Source: Streptomyces viridochromogenes DSM 40736
Lineage (GTDB): Bacteria; Actinomycetota; Actinomycetes; Streptomycetales; Streptomycetaceae
Direction of reading: 5' to 3'
Assembly (NCBI RefSeq): GCF_000158955.1
Contig: NZ_GG657757.1
Coordinates: 5,314,908-5,378,907, forward strand
DNA: 64,000 nucleotides
Within the stretch, counting starts at the first letter, position 1; every line of letters begins with the position of its first letter. Positions 27,548-36,193 of this stretch are shown piece after piece. The translations under genes and the position numbers were made by a program. The notes below the pieces were generated by a model. The model was not told the origin of the DNA and did not search any database. It saw only the letters and a list, made by a program, of their open reading frames with translations.

Positions 27548-28581
27548 TCACTGCATGTTCTGGACGTGCGGGTGGCCGGATGACGCCCGGCAGACATAGA
27601 GCTGCATGCTGTAGCTCCGGCCGATCTCCAGCTGTGTGTCGCGAGCCGGGCCGAGGAAGTGGTAGCCGTCGTAGCCCGCTTCCTCGATCGGCCGCCAGCT
27701 TTCGCTCCCGCCGTCCCACTCCGTGCCGTCGAGGGTGAGCAGGGGGCGGACCCCCGCACCGCACTGAGGGCAGGACATGGGGAACGGATCGGAGAAGCTC
27801 CAGGGGGCGTGACCGCCGACCTTGCTGCCCGGGGCGACCGCGAGATCGTACTGATAGCAGACCTCGGCCTCTCCCTCCTCGGCCTCTCCCTCCTCGGCTT
27901 CCTCCTCGCGCCGCTCCTCCCACGCGCTGATCCGCTCGGCGAGCTCCTCGGGCAGTTCGTGCGGTGCCGGGTACTCGGTGACCGGCTCGGGATGCAGGAC
28001 GCAGGGCTCGGGCAGGTAGCCGGCGTTGCCGATGACGGACGGTTGCGGGGCGGTGGCGAGTGGGGTCACCACATCGGCCGCGGTACGCCAGCGCAGCTCG
28101 GTGCGGGGCAGGTAGTCCGGGTCGTGATCGAAGGGACACCACAGCACCTGCAGCAGATCGGCACCGTCGGGGCAGGGCAGGCCCGGAACGTCGGAGGCGT
28201 ACAGCTGAGCAACGGGCACCAGCGGGACGGGCCCGTCCTGCGGTATGCGGGTCTTCTCGGTCGCCCGGTCCACGAGCACCCGCTCCTCGTCGGTCAGCAG
28301 TTCCTCTCCCTCCGCGCGTGGCCGAGCCCAGGCCTCCGCGAGGATCCGCCGCCGCAGCCGGACGCCGACCGGGTCGAGCCCGCGATGCCAAGGGCCGGTG
28401 TGCTCGGGGCAGCCGGGCCATGGTTCACCGGCCGGCCACAGCAGGGGCCCGCCGATCGAACTGTCAGTCGCGGCCGGCGCACCGGCCCGGGGATGCAGCC
28501 GTACGGCGGTGCGGGCGAGCGGGGCGAGCTCGGGGTGGAGGGCGGTGACGTCGAGGGGCGGGGTGGGGTGGTGCGGGTCAT
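27548..28581 (-). pseudogene. DUF1963/YwqG-like protein, frameshifted near its start
   Basis: The frame from 28556 down to 27548 encodes LDVTALHPELAPLARTAVRL, then SSIGGPLLWPAGEPWP, PVPLVPVAQLYASDVPGLP and a glutamate-rich stretch. The GG-x-P-LWP...P-x-P-x-V-x-Q-L pattern recalls DUF1963 proteins. No start codon exists in this frame before GTG 28279, but the ATG at 28581 (MTRTTPPRP) would join it if the run of four G at 28555-28558 had five. It is therefore either a decayed gene or an assembly indel; a shortened protein from 28279 is possible. The ATG overlaps the stop of the upstream remnant (ATGA). Confidence 0.55.
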
Positions 28582-28770
28582 GGGCGCAGGGTACGGGGCT
28601 GGACCGACACTGTTCGGCCCTCCGGCCGGAGATCGAGTTCGGCCCAGACGGTCTTGCGGGGCCCGAGCCCCGGGGTGACGCCCCAGCGGTCGGCGAGTGC
28701 GTGGACCATGAGCACTCCGCGACCGGACTCGGCGTCTCGGCCGGCGAGTTGAGGTGCCGGCACCCGGCGC
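28578..28770 (-). pseudogene. C-terminal remnant of a histidine-kinase-like ATP-binding protein
   Basis: About 62 codons encode GRDAESGRGVLMVHALADRWGV and GPRKTVWAELDL, the end of the HATPase_c_2 regulators (RsbW-like) that are abundant in Streptomyces. The N-terminal part with the N box (SELVTNA) is not found upstream in any frame. The sequence from 28771 to 28942 has no other recognisable content. Confidence 0.6.
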
Positions 28771-28942
28771 CAGGCGGACCCTCTCACCCACCACCTGGCT
28801 CGGATCCGTCCCCGGAGTCCCGAAACTGGAGCGCCCCGGCCACGGCCCCAAGCCCTGGACGGCCACCCCGCGGCCCATCCGCTCCACTCCGCCCGCTGCC
28901 CCGTTCCGGACGGACCGTGGGCGATTCGATCGTGGCGGACCC

Positions 28943-29656
28943 TCAGTAGGTGAGGCGAGAGCCCAGGAGCGGGGGAAGCCGGTCCTTCAGGACGCGGCGG
29001 GCGGGCTCTGTGGACATCCACAGGAGTTTGTGACGGGTCCCGTCGGCCATCGTCAGTGTCATGCCGGAGGTGGTCAGGCCGCCGTGGAGCCGGGCGTGTG
29101 CGATCTCGGCGAGGGGGAGCACCTTGTTGGTGCGGTGGGCGGAGCGGATGGCTTCGGGGTCGTGGGCGAGGGTCCGGTAGGTGTCGCGCCCTGCCAGTTC
29201 GGGCCCGTTGAACCCGGCCGCCATCGTGGCCGCCACGCTGCGGCGGATGCGGACGAGACGGTCGCCGAGCAGCCACAGTTCCCCGTGGAGCCAGTCCAGC
29301 CAGCCGGTCGTGCAGGTGGTGGCGAGAAGCTGGGCGGGTTGCAGACTGATGCGCGGGGCGCGGGTGACGGCGTCGTCGAGCAACGCGACGAACGCCTCGA
29401 CGGAGCCGACCCGTCGGGTTTCCCGCACCACTTGGGCCTGCGAGTGGAAATGGAGGTGTGCCCAGCCGCTGTGGTGCACCTCCAGGGTCACTTCGACGGC
29501 CCAGCGGTCAGCGGAGAACCGCACCCCCAGGTGCTCGAGATCGTCCGTCCACTGCACGGGCGAGACATCGACTCGGTCCATGACCCACCGCCCCCTGCGC
29601 TGCTCGATCTCCACGGCTACCAAGTCGAGAGCCACCCGCTGCCCCGTTGATCTCAT
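28943..29656 (-). CDS. Hypothetical protein
   Basis: 237 residues from ATG 29656 (MRSTGQRVALDLVAVEIEQRRG); a shorter form from 29581 (MDRVDVSPVQW) is possible. It is a soluble alpha/beta protein with no signal peptide or clear motif (VEVTLEVHHSGWAHLHFH, LLDDAVTRAP, LLWMSTEPARRVLKDRLPPL). Codon use is slightly less GC-biased than the ribosomal genes. It is divergent from the next gene by 98 bases. No family recognised. Confidence 0.6.
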   Translation of the reverse strand: MRSTGQRVALDLVAVEIEQRRGRWVMDRVDVSPVQWTDDLEHLGVRFSADRWAVEVTLEVHHSGWAHLHFHSQAQVVRETRRVGSVEAFVALLDDAVTRAPRISLQPAQLLATTCTTGWLDWLHGELWLLGDRLVRIRRSVAATMAAGFNGPELAGRDTYRTLAHDPEAIRSAHRTNKVLPLAEIAHARLHGGLTTSGMTLTMADGTRHKLLWMSTEPARRVLKDRLPPLLGSRLTY

Positions 29657-29754
29657 CCGTCTCACGCGCTGATCTTGCCGTATACCGCCCTCGCGCAATG
29701 GGACGATGAGCAGACAGGCGATCGACTGATGATGTGAACGGGGAGGCCGGCCTC

Positions 29755-30402
29755 ATGGCCCGCTACATGGAGACACTGACCGTCGAGCGGGGCGGCTTCC
29801 GGATCAAGGTGCCGGAGACCTGGTGGGAGTTCGACGTACGGCCGGAATCGCGCGACGACTCCATCCGCCGGATGGTGAACGAACGTGTGCGGCAGCGACC
29901 GGAGTTGGAGCAGTATCGCGGCACCTACGTCGACTTCCTCCAGAAGGCCGCCGCTGACGCCTGGAAGTCGGGCGCGCTGTACTGCGGCTGCATGGCGGAG
30001 AACTTCGGCGGCGATACGCCGGTCACCGGCTCGGTGACCGTCTCCCTGGTCGGCGGCCGCAACGAGCGCGGCGAGCCCCTGTCGAACGACCCTTCCGTCA
30101 TCGCGAGCCAGCTCGCCGTGAAGGAAGCGAAGCGTGAGGGCGACTCCTGGCGCAAGGTCACGACGGTCGACATCCCCGGCGTCGGCCCGGCCGCTCGCAC
30201 CCACGGCATCGAGGACATCGAGGTCCCCGGCGACGCCCTCAACCGCACCATCCGAGCCGTCCTGATGCAGACGTACATCCCGGTCCCGGGCCAAGAGGGC
30301 AAGGTGGCCCTGGTCGCCGGCAGCAGCCAGGTCCTCGACCTGGCCGACTCCTTCTTCGACATCTTCGACGCGATCACGTCCACGTTCCGGTTCACGGACT
30401 GA
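29755..30402 (+). CDS. Hypothetical protein
   Basis: 215 residues from ATG 29755, with GGGGAGG seven bases upstream; the earlier GTG at 29734 lacks such a site. It starts MARYMETLTVERGGFRIKVPETWWEFDVRPE and ends with SSQVLDLADSFFDIFDAITSTFRFTD. The layout, a short beta segment, a middle alpha/beta domain and a C-terminal helix with an aromatic end, resembles small secretion-associated or export-substrate proteins found beside type VII genes in Streptomyces, but I cannot name a family. No signal peptide. Confidence 0.6.
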   Translation: MARYMETLTVERGGFRIKVPETWWEFDVRPESRDDSIRRMVNERVRQRPELEQYRGTYVDFLQKAAADAWKSGALYCGCMAENFGGDTPVTGSVTVSLVGGRNERGEPLSNDPSVIASQLAVKEAKREGDSWRKVTTVDIPGVGPAARTHGIEDIEVPGDALNRTIRAVLMQTYIPVPGQEGKVALVAGSSQVLDLADSFFDIFDAITSTFRFTD

Positions 30403-30405
30403 TCG

Positions 30406-30525
30406 ATGTCCCGGAAGTGGGACTGGGAGAACGGGCAGAGTCTGCTGGGTCTCGATGACCCCGACGAATGGGACGCCCCTTCGGGCGTGGTGAGGTGGGT
30501 CTTGGGACGGCAGCGATCGGACTGA
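30406..30525 (+). CDS. Short hypothetical ORF, possibly truncated
   Basis: 39 residues (MSRKWDWENGQSLLGLDDPD...) starting four bases after the previous stop. The aromatic, acidic start looks like a real N-terminus, but the frame ends abruptly. It may be the beginning of a decayed gene whose remains lie downstream. Confidence 0.35.
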   Translation: MSRKWDWENGQSLLGLDDPDEWDAPSGVVRWVLGRQRSD

Positions 30526-30969
30526 CATTCCACTGCAGGCTGGCGGATGGGCCTCCGCGGATCGTGAGGGCGATGCGGCTGCAGGACCCCGGTCAGCGCG
30601 GGTTCGCCTTCACAGCGGCGGTGGGCACGCGGCCCGCATCAACGGGGAGTTGACCCCGGAGCTGTGCCCGAAGACGTGAGAGTGGGCGGGCAGCACGGAA
30701 AGTGCGGTGAGGCCGAAGCTTTGTCGAACGCCATGAGGGCCGGAGCTGATCCGCGAGGCGGTGTGATGGCCGCCGTCAACGTTCGCGCACCAGGCAACGC
30801 TGCCCATCGCACGGCCCGAATCGCCCGGGCGGTGAGCGGCCGGCTCGGTCCGGGGCCGTACTGTTCACTGTTGATCAGTCACGTCGGTCAGGTCACAGCC
30901 CCCTCGCCTGCGCCGGCAGGGCTGCAGGCCGGCTCTGTCCAGGCCAAGCTCACGAAGGTGGAATCGACT
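30526..30969 (+). other. Intergenic remnant region
   Basis: One frame (30524-30679) ends with GGGHAARINGELTPELCPKT and a stop, which looks like the tail of a lost gene. After it I see no coding signal up to the SUKH gene. There are no tRNA or IS ends. Confidence 0.35.
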
Positions 30970-31395
30970 GTGTGGACCGAAGCCGTCGCGGCCCTGCCCG
31001 GCACAGCTGTCTTCAAGCCTGCCGCGCCGGAGTCGTCGCTGGTCCACTGCGCCACGACTCTCGGCCATCCACTGCCTGCGGACCTCGTAGCTCTCCTCCG
31101 CGAGAGTGACGGCATCGAGGGCGAGTACGGAGACGGGCTCATCTGGTCTGCCGAGCGCATCGCCTCTGAGAACCAGGGCCTTCGTGAGGACGCTGAACTC
31201 GCCTCCCTCTACATGCCGTTCGACGCGCTGCTCTTCTTCGCGGATGAGGGGAACGGAGACTTGTTCGGGCTCTTGTCCAGGATCGACCGGCCCGACGTGT
31301 TCGTCTGGAACCACGAGGACGACAGCCGCATTTGGGTGGCACCGACTCTGGCCAAGTACCTCGAATGGCGGCTGGCAGGGCAGATCAAGCTGTAG
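30970..31395 (+). CDS. SMI1/KNR4 (SUKH-1) family protein
   Basis: 141 residues from GTG 30970 with AAGGTGG upstream. It shows the SUKH pattern: HCATTLGHPLPADLVALLRESDGIEG in the first half and LLFFADEGNGDLFGLL...DVFVWNHEDDSRIWVA in the second, then a helix KYLEWRL. In bacteria these domains are usually immunity proteins against contact-dependent or polymorphic toxins. No cognate toxin is present nearby, so it may be an orphan immunity gene. The frame extends upstream but the added part is low quality. Confidence 0.78.
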   Translation: MWTEAVAALPGTAVFKPAAPESSLVHCATTLGHPLPADLVALLRESDGIEGEYGDGLIWSAERIASENQGLREDAELASLYMPFDALLFFADEGNGDLFGLLSRIDRPDVFVWNHEDDSRIWVAPTLAKYLEWRLAGQIKL

Positions 31396-31663
31396 AGATT
31401 GCGGACAGCAGTGAGCTTGAGAGCCAGTTGGACGATGCCCTGGCCGGCCGACTGGCGTCGGCGCCATCGCCGAAGGCGTATTGCTTGTCCCCGGCCAGCC
31501 AGCCTGCCGTGCGGGTGTCGCTCACCAGTAGAGCAGCTCGCCGAACTCCCCCAAGGAGCCCACGTGCACCGCCAAATGCTCGTGGCCGTCACCTCGCGGA
31601 ATGCTCGGTACGGCCGCTGCCGGAGTCGGCTGTGTCCGGGCGTTCGAGCTGGCAGTGATGTGA
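31396..31663. other. Gap between SUKH genes
   Basis: No full gene. On the minus strand a frame ends EHLAVHVGSLGEFGELLYW before a stop, which resembles the tail of a small immunity-like protein and may be a remnant. Confidence 0.3.
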
Positions 31664-32635
31664 GTGAGCGTTGATCAGACACGGGGCTGGCCCCCGCAGA
31701 CCGAAGAAGTGCTGCGCCGCGCAGGCTGGCGCCCAGGCCGTTCGGTGCCGACAAACACCTGGGAGTCGATCCTGCGTGAGCGTGGGTCCTTCGCGGCCCA
31801 CGACGCCGCCCGCCGGTTCCTCTCCGAATTCGGAGGGCTGGTGACGTACGGCTGGCCCGCCGATTCGATCACCACGGCGTCCGCCATCCGGTTCGATCCC
31901 CTCCGGGCCCAATGGCAGTACGAGCGGTTCGCGAGGGCCGGTCGGGAAGCGGGAGCACTCCTCTACCCCGTGGGCACGGCGGACGAGGGCGCCAGTTTCC
32001 TCGGCATCACCGAGGACGGAGCCCTTCACCTCGTGAGAGACCGTGTGGAACTGCTTGCCCCGACCACTGGCCAGGCGCTGGCCCACCTGATCGAGGCTCA
32101 GAGTTCCCGGTCTGCCCTCTGGACGCCTGACGCACCAGCGGGCGAGCACCCCTTCTGGAGGCGACTGCACACGGTGACGACCGGCCCGGACGCGGGGCCG
32201 CGCTGGTCCGAGGAGACAGACCGGGTGCTGCGAGCGGGCGGCTGGTTCCCGGGCCGGTCGGTCCCCACGGAGACCTGGGAGACCATCCTTCTGCAAACCG
32301 GCGGGTTCGAGATCCACGACGCGGCACGGCGCTTCCTGGCTGAGTTCGGCGCCGTGGGCGTGCCCTACCGCGAGCCGTGGGACTCGATGCCGTGGATGGA
32401 GTTCTCGCTGGACCCGCTGCTGGCGCTCTGGGATGCGGAGATCATCGACGATCTGGCCGAGCAGGCGGGCGTCGATCTGTACCCCATCGGCATGCGCGAC
32501 CGCGGGAACCAGCACCTGGCCTTGGCGGAGGACGGCTCGGTCTACGCCGGCATGGACAGCGTCTGGCTGCTGGCCCCCACGCCAGACGAGGCATTGCGGA
32601 GACTCACCGGCAGAATGCAGCCCGCCGCTCCGTGA
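31664..32635 (+). CDS. Tandem SUKH-3 domain protein
   Basis: 323 residues containing two copies of one domain. Copy one starts near residue 13 (TEEVLRRAGWRPGRSVPTNTWE, then HDAARRFLSEFGGL), copy two near residue 184 (TDRVLRAGGWFPGRSVPTETWE, then HDAARRFLAEFGAV). The RxAGWxPGR and DAARRFLxEFG marks are those of SUKH-3 immunity proteins. Start GTG at 31664 reads MSVDQTRGW; the ribosome site is poor. The two halves differ enough to suggest an old internal duplication. Confidence 0.82.
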   Translation: MSVDQTRGWPPQTEEVLRRAGWRPGRSVPTNTWESILRERGSFAAHDAARRFLSEFGGLVTYGWPADSITTASAIRFDPLRAQWQYERFARAGREAGALLYPVGTADEGASFLGITEDGALHLVRDRVELLAPTTGQALAHLIEAQSSRSALWTPDAPAGEHPFWRRLHTVTTGPDAGPRWSEETDRVLRAGGWFPGRSVPTETWETILLQTGGFEIHDAARRFLAEFGAVGVPYREPWDSMPWMEFSLDPLLALWDAEIIDDLAEQAGVDLYPIGMRDRGNQHLALAEDGSVYAGMDSVWLLAPTPDEALRRLTGRMQPAAP

Positions 32636-32981
32636 TGCCCGGTTGCTGCTCGCTGCCGAAACACGATCAGCGGGGGTACAGGTTCACCGTCCCCGAGCGC
32701 CCCATCAGTACGCGCTGGCGTTCGTGCAGTCTCGCAAGTCGCCCCCGCGGTTCGATGTGCGTGGTTGCTGGTCACACTTCAGGTGATGCCGACGAACACC
32801 GAGGCCCACCCAGGGCTGGACGGCAGGGTCGAGCTGCTGAAGTTCCCTGATGGCACGGCGGTGGGGCGTTCCGACGGCGCGTTCAACGGACGCCCGACGC
32901 CCGACCCGAAGCAGCTCCGCATTCTTGAGCTGCGGTATGGCACCATCCGGGCGCAGGCCTTCCCGCCTGCCCCCCCGCACG
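32636..32981 (+). other. Probable gene debris after the SUKH-3 gene
   Basis: A frame opening at 32786 (MPTNTEAHPGLDGRVELLKFPDGTAVGRSD...) carries a protein-like segment up to about 32965, then runs into the DUF397 remnant in another frame. No family recognised; treated as debris. Confidence 0.3.
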
Positions 32982-33086
32982 ATCCACGTCCGCGACTCCA
33001 AACACACCGACGGCCCCCGCCTCGCCCTGGCCCCGAGGGCCTGGACCACGTCCCTCTCCTACGCGGTCAGGAATGAGCACTGCTGA
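32982..33086 (+). pseudogene. DUF397 protein remnant
   Basis: Codons for IHVRDSKHTDGPRLALAPRAWTTSLSYA, the C-terminal signature of DUF397 proteins, which pair with XRE regulators in Streptomyces. The N-terminal half and the XRE partner are missing. Confidence 0.65.
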
Positions 33087-33180
33087 GCACCGGGTGAGCT
33101 GGTAACCGAGCAATCGCCTGAACGAGCATCTGTCCTGTGAGCCCGGCGGAAGAACCGGGCCCGAAGGAAGGACGGGACAG

Positions 33181-33558
33181 ATGCTCAGGCCCTTAGCCAG
33201 ACGCCTCTCGACGACAGCGGCCGCCCTGACCGCCGTAGCGGGAGTGTGGACCGCCACAGCCCCTGGTGCCGCCGCGGCGCCCGGGGACTGTCCGGCGAAC
33301 AAGTTCTGCGCCTGGGAGAACTCCAGCTACACCGGCCGGCTCATCATCGCCAATGCCGGGGAGTCGAACCCCAACGTCGGCTCGTACTTCAACGACAAGC
33401 TGACGTCGTACTGGAACCGCACCGGCAACTACATCACGCTGTACTTCGACTCGAACTACCGCGGGTGCATGATCACCATCCCGCCGGGCGGGTCCTCGGC
33501 GGCCATCCCGACCCAGTTCAACGACAAGATGACCTCATTCCGGGTGGGCACGTGCTGA
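33181..33558 (+). CDS. Secreted peptidase inhibitor I36-like protein
   Basis: 125 residues with a Sec signal peptide (basic start, hydrophobic stretch to about residue 33, AAAA-type cleavage). The mature part (CPANKFCAWENSSYTG, NDKLTSYWNR, DSNYRGCMITIPPG, NDKMTSFRVG) is the beta/gamma-crystallin-like fold of the I36 inhibitor family. Four cysteines could form disulphides outside the cell. Start ATG 33181 after GGAAGGACGGGACAG. A paralogue follows 14 bases later. Confidence 0.85.
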   Translation: MLRPLARRLSTTAAALTAVAGVWTATAPGAAAAPGDCPANKFCAWENSSYTGRLIIANAGESNPNVGSYFNDKLTSYWNRTGNYITLYFDSNYRGCMITIPPGGSSAAIPTQFNDKMTSFRVGTC

Positions 33559-33572
33559 GCGGGGGGACGAAG

Positions 33573-33956
33573 ATGACGGCGACGGGGAAGCGGCGCGGCA
33601 GGGTGCTCACGGGTGTGCTCGCCCTGGCAGCGGCGGCCGGGATGTCCGTCGTGGCGACGGGCACGGCGCAGGCGCTGCCCGAGCAGTGCCCGGACAAGCA
33701 CTTCTGCGTGTGGGAGCACACGGGCTACCAGGGACGGTTCTTCTCCGCCCCGGGTTCCGTGGCCAACATCGGTGCGTACATGAACGACCGTACGACCTCG
33801 TACTGGAACCGCACCGACACCTGGATCACGCTCTACAACGACTCGAACTACGGCGGCTCCTGCCTGGTCAGCGTCCCGCCCGGCGGGTCCTCCTACAACG
33901 TGAGCTCCTCCGTGAACGACCGGATGACCAGTTTCCGGACGGGGAAGTTCTGCTGA
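33573..33956 (+). CDS. Secreted peptidase inhibitor I36-like protein, paralogue
   Basis: 127 residues, ATG 33573 after GGGGGGACGAAG. Signal peptide to about residue 36 (VLTGVLALAAAAGMSVVATGTAQA). The mature part aligns residue by residue with the upstream gene (CPDKHFCVWEHTGYQG, NDRTTSYWNR, DSNYGGSCLVSVPPG, NDRMTSFRTG) and ends in Cys. A tandem duplication, probably one transcript. Confidence 0.85.
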   Translation: MTATGKRRGRVLTGVLALAAAAGMSVVATGTAQALPEQCPDKHFCVWEHTGYQGRFFSAPGSVANIGAYMNDRTTSYWNRTDTWITLYNDSNYGGSCLVSVPPGGSSYNVSSSVNDRMTSFRTGKFC

Positions 33957-34069
33957 TCGGACATTCGAAATCCGCTTACACGGGTCGGCGTTGACGCCGG
34001 CCCGCCCAAGCGTTTCCCTGAGGAGGGCACCGGGCTAGACCACCCGGCGCTCTCAGGGGGTATTCACGT

Positions 34070-36193
34070 ATGCGGGCACCCATGCGCGCACACGCCGTTC
34101 TGGAACGCCGGATCGTCGCGGCGCGGGAGCGCGCCTTCGTCGGCCGTGCGGCGGAACTGGCTCTGTTCGAGAAGACATTGACCGGTGCGCCCGACGCACA
34201 CCCGGTCCTGTGGTTCCACGGCCCCGGCGGCATCGGCAAATCCGTTCTCATCGACCGCTTCGCCCACCGGGCACGGGCCGAGGGCCGGTTGGTCGTCACC
34301 GTCGACGGCAGAAGCGTGGAACCGACCGAGGAGACCTTCGCGTCGGCCGCCCAGCCGGTGCTGCGGGAGGAGGGCGGACTCCTGCTCGTCGACGCCTTCG
34401 AGCGGTTCCCGGGGCTGGAGAACTGGCTTATGGAGGACTTCCTGCCGCGGATCCCGCTCGGCACGGCCGTGGTCGTCGCCGGACGGGACGCGCCGAACCC
34501 CCGGTGGACGGCGGACCCGGGCTGGACGGACGTCCTCAGGAGCGTCGCGCTGCGCGAGTTCGGCCTGGTGGAGTCGGCCCGCTACCTCCAGCTGAGAGGC
34601 CTACCGCGGTCCGCGCAGCGCGTGCTGCTGCCCGTCGTCGGGGGCAATCCGCTCGCTCTGTCGCTCGCCGCCGAGTCGCTCGGCGCGGCCGCGCGAAGTT
34701 CGAGCGCGCAGTCGGCGGTGCCTCCCCCCGAGTGGCGGCCCGGCCAGGACGTCCTCGGCTCCCTGCTCCCGCACCTTCTGGGCCGGCTGCCGGACCCCGA
34801 CCACCGCCGCGCCCTGGAGGTCTGCGCCCACCTGCGCGTCACCACGGAGGCCCTGCTGCGGGAAGTCCTCGGTGAACGCGCGCCCGAACTGTTCGACTGG
34901 CTGCGCGCCCAGCCCTTCGTCGAAGGAGCCGACGACGGCGTCTACCCGCACGACGCGGTCTGCGGCGCGCTGCGGGCGGACCTGCGCTGGCGGGACCCGG
35001 AAGGGGCGCGCGAACTCCACGAACGACTCCACCACCGGCTGCTCGACCGGATGCGCTCCGTCGCCGACGCCGAGGTGCCCAGGGCCGTGCGCGACCTGAT
35101 GTTCCTGCACGCGCCGCCCGATCGCCGCTGCTGCTACCGCGCCGCGGGCAGCGGCGTCCGCGAGGCGCCCTACGCGCCGGGCGACCGGGCGCAGGTGCTC
35201 GCGCTGGCCCGGCAGGCCGAGGGCGAGGACTCCGCCGCGCTGGTCGCCCACTGGCTCGACCGGCAGCCGGAGGCGTTCCGGGTGTACCGGGCGGCGGGCG
35301 GGGACGAGGACGGGATCGTCGCCTTCCTGGCGGTCCCGCACCTGCCCGCCGGCACGCCGGACCCCACCGACCCGCACACGGACCGGGACGCGGTGGTGGC
35401 CGCCGCCCTCGAACACGCCCGCGGTACGGCGCCCTCGCTCCCCGGCGACCTGATCGCCGTCGTCCGCTTCCTCGTCGCGGCGCCCGGTGCCCGGGAGGGA
35501 GACTCGTGGCGGGCGATGTGGTGGCGCCTGTGCGGCGAACTCGTCCGCACCGAGCGGCTGACCTGGGTGTTCACGGCCGCCCGCGACGGTGAGCAGGGCT
35601 GGTCCCCGGCCGAGAGGTACCTTCCGGCCGTCGACCGTCAGCCGGCGACCGCCGGACCCGTTCCCACCCTGCGCGGCCTCGACCTGCGGCTCCACCCGCC
35701 CGTCCCCCTCCTGGAGGCGAGCCTGCAGGACAGGCTCTCGGGTGAACCACGGCCTGACTTCGCCATACGCCACGAGCGTCCGGCCGCACCCTCGACGCTG
35801 CACCGCGCCGACTTCGACGCGGCCGTACGCGACGCCCTGCGCGCGTTGCGCACACCAGACCTGCTCGCCGTCAACCCGCTCTCCCAGTGCCGGATCGCCG
35901 CCGGCCCGGACACGGACCTGGCAGCGGTCCTGGACCGGGCGATCGCCGCGCTCCCGAGAGAGCGCGGCGGTACGAAGCGGCACCGCGCACTCGTGACCAC
36001 CTACGTCAAGGGCGCGCCCACGCAGCAGGCGGCGGCGCACCGGCTGGGCCTGCCGTTCAGCACATACCGCCGGCACCTCACCGGGGCCGTGCAACGGGTG
36101 TGCGACCTGCTGTGGCAGTGGGAACTGAACGGCGTACGACCCGAGGCGGACCCGGGAACCGACCCGCGCCCCGGCATCGGCACCCGCCCGTGA
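34070..36193 (+). CDS. Large NTPase with C-terminal helix-turn-helix (STAND-like)
   Basis: 707 residues from ATG 34070. Residues 22-30 FVGRAAELA begin an AAA/NACHT-like module; Walker A is GPGGIGKS at 51-58 and Walker B GGLLLVDAFERF near 103-114. A winged-helix-like part and a long alpha region follow. The C-terminus has PTQQAAAHRLGLPFSTYRRHL, a helix-turn-helix similar to sigma region 4 or LuxR types. This matches STAND-type regulators that couple an ATPase switch to DNA binding. Target unknown. It ends 463 bases before rpsJ. Confidence 0.72.
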   Translation: MRAPMRAHAVLERRIVAARERAFVGRAAELALFEKTLTGAPDAHPVLWFHGPGGIGKSVLIDRFAHRARAEGRLVVTVDGRSVEPTEETFASAAQPVLREEGGLLLVDAFERFPGLENWLMEDFLPRIPLGTAVVVAGRDAPNPRWTADPGWTDVLRSVALREFGLVESARYLQLRGLPRSAQRVLLPVVGGNPLALSLAAESLGAAARSSSAQSAVPPPEWRPGQDVLGSLLPHLLGRLPDPDHRRALEVCAHLRVTTEALLREVLGERAPELFDWLRAQPFVEGADDGVYPHDAVCGALRADLRWRDPEGARELHERLHHRLLDRMRSVADAEVPRAVRDLMFLHAPPDRRCCYRAAGSGVREAPYAPGDRAQVLALARQAEGEDSAALVAHWLDRQPEAFRVYRAAGGDEDGIVAFLAVPHLPAGTPDPTDPHTDRDAVVAAALEHARGTAPSLPGDLIAVVRFLVAAPGAREGDSWRAMWWRLCGELVRTERLTWVFTAARDGEQGWSPAERYLPAVDRQPATAGPVPTLRGLDLRLHPPVPLLEASLQDRLSGEPRPDFAIRHERPAAPSTLHRADFDAAVRDALRALRTPDLLAVNPLSQCRIAAGPDTDLAAVLDRAIAALPRERGGTKRHRALVTTYVKGAPTQQAAAHRLGLPFSTYRRHLTGAVQRVCDLLWQWELNGVRPEADPGTDPRPGIGTRP

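Noticed and set aside
26893..36193. Integrated plasmid or prophage
   Set aside because: No integrase, attachment repeats at a tRNA, or phage structural genes are seen.
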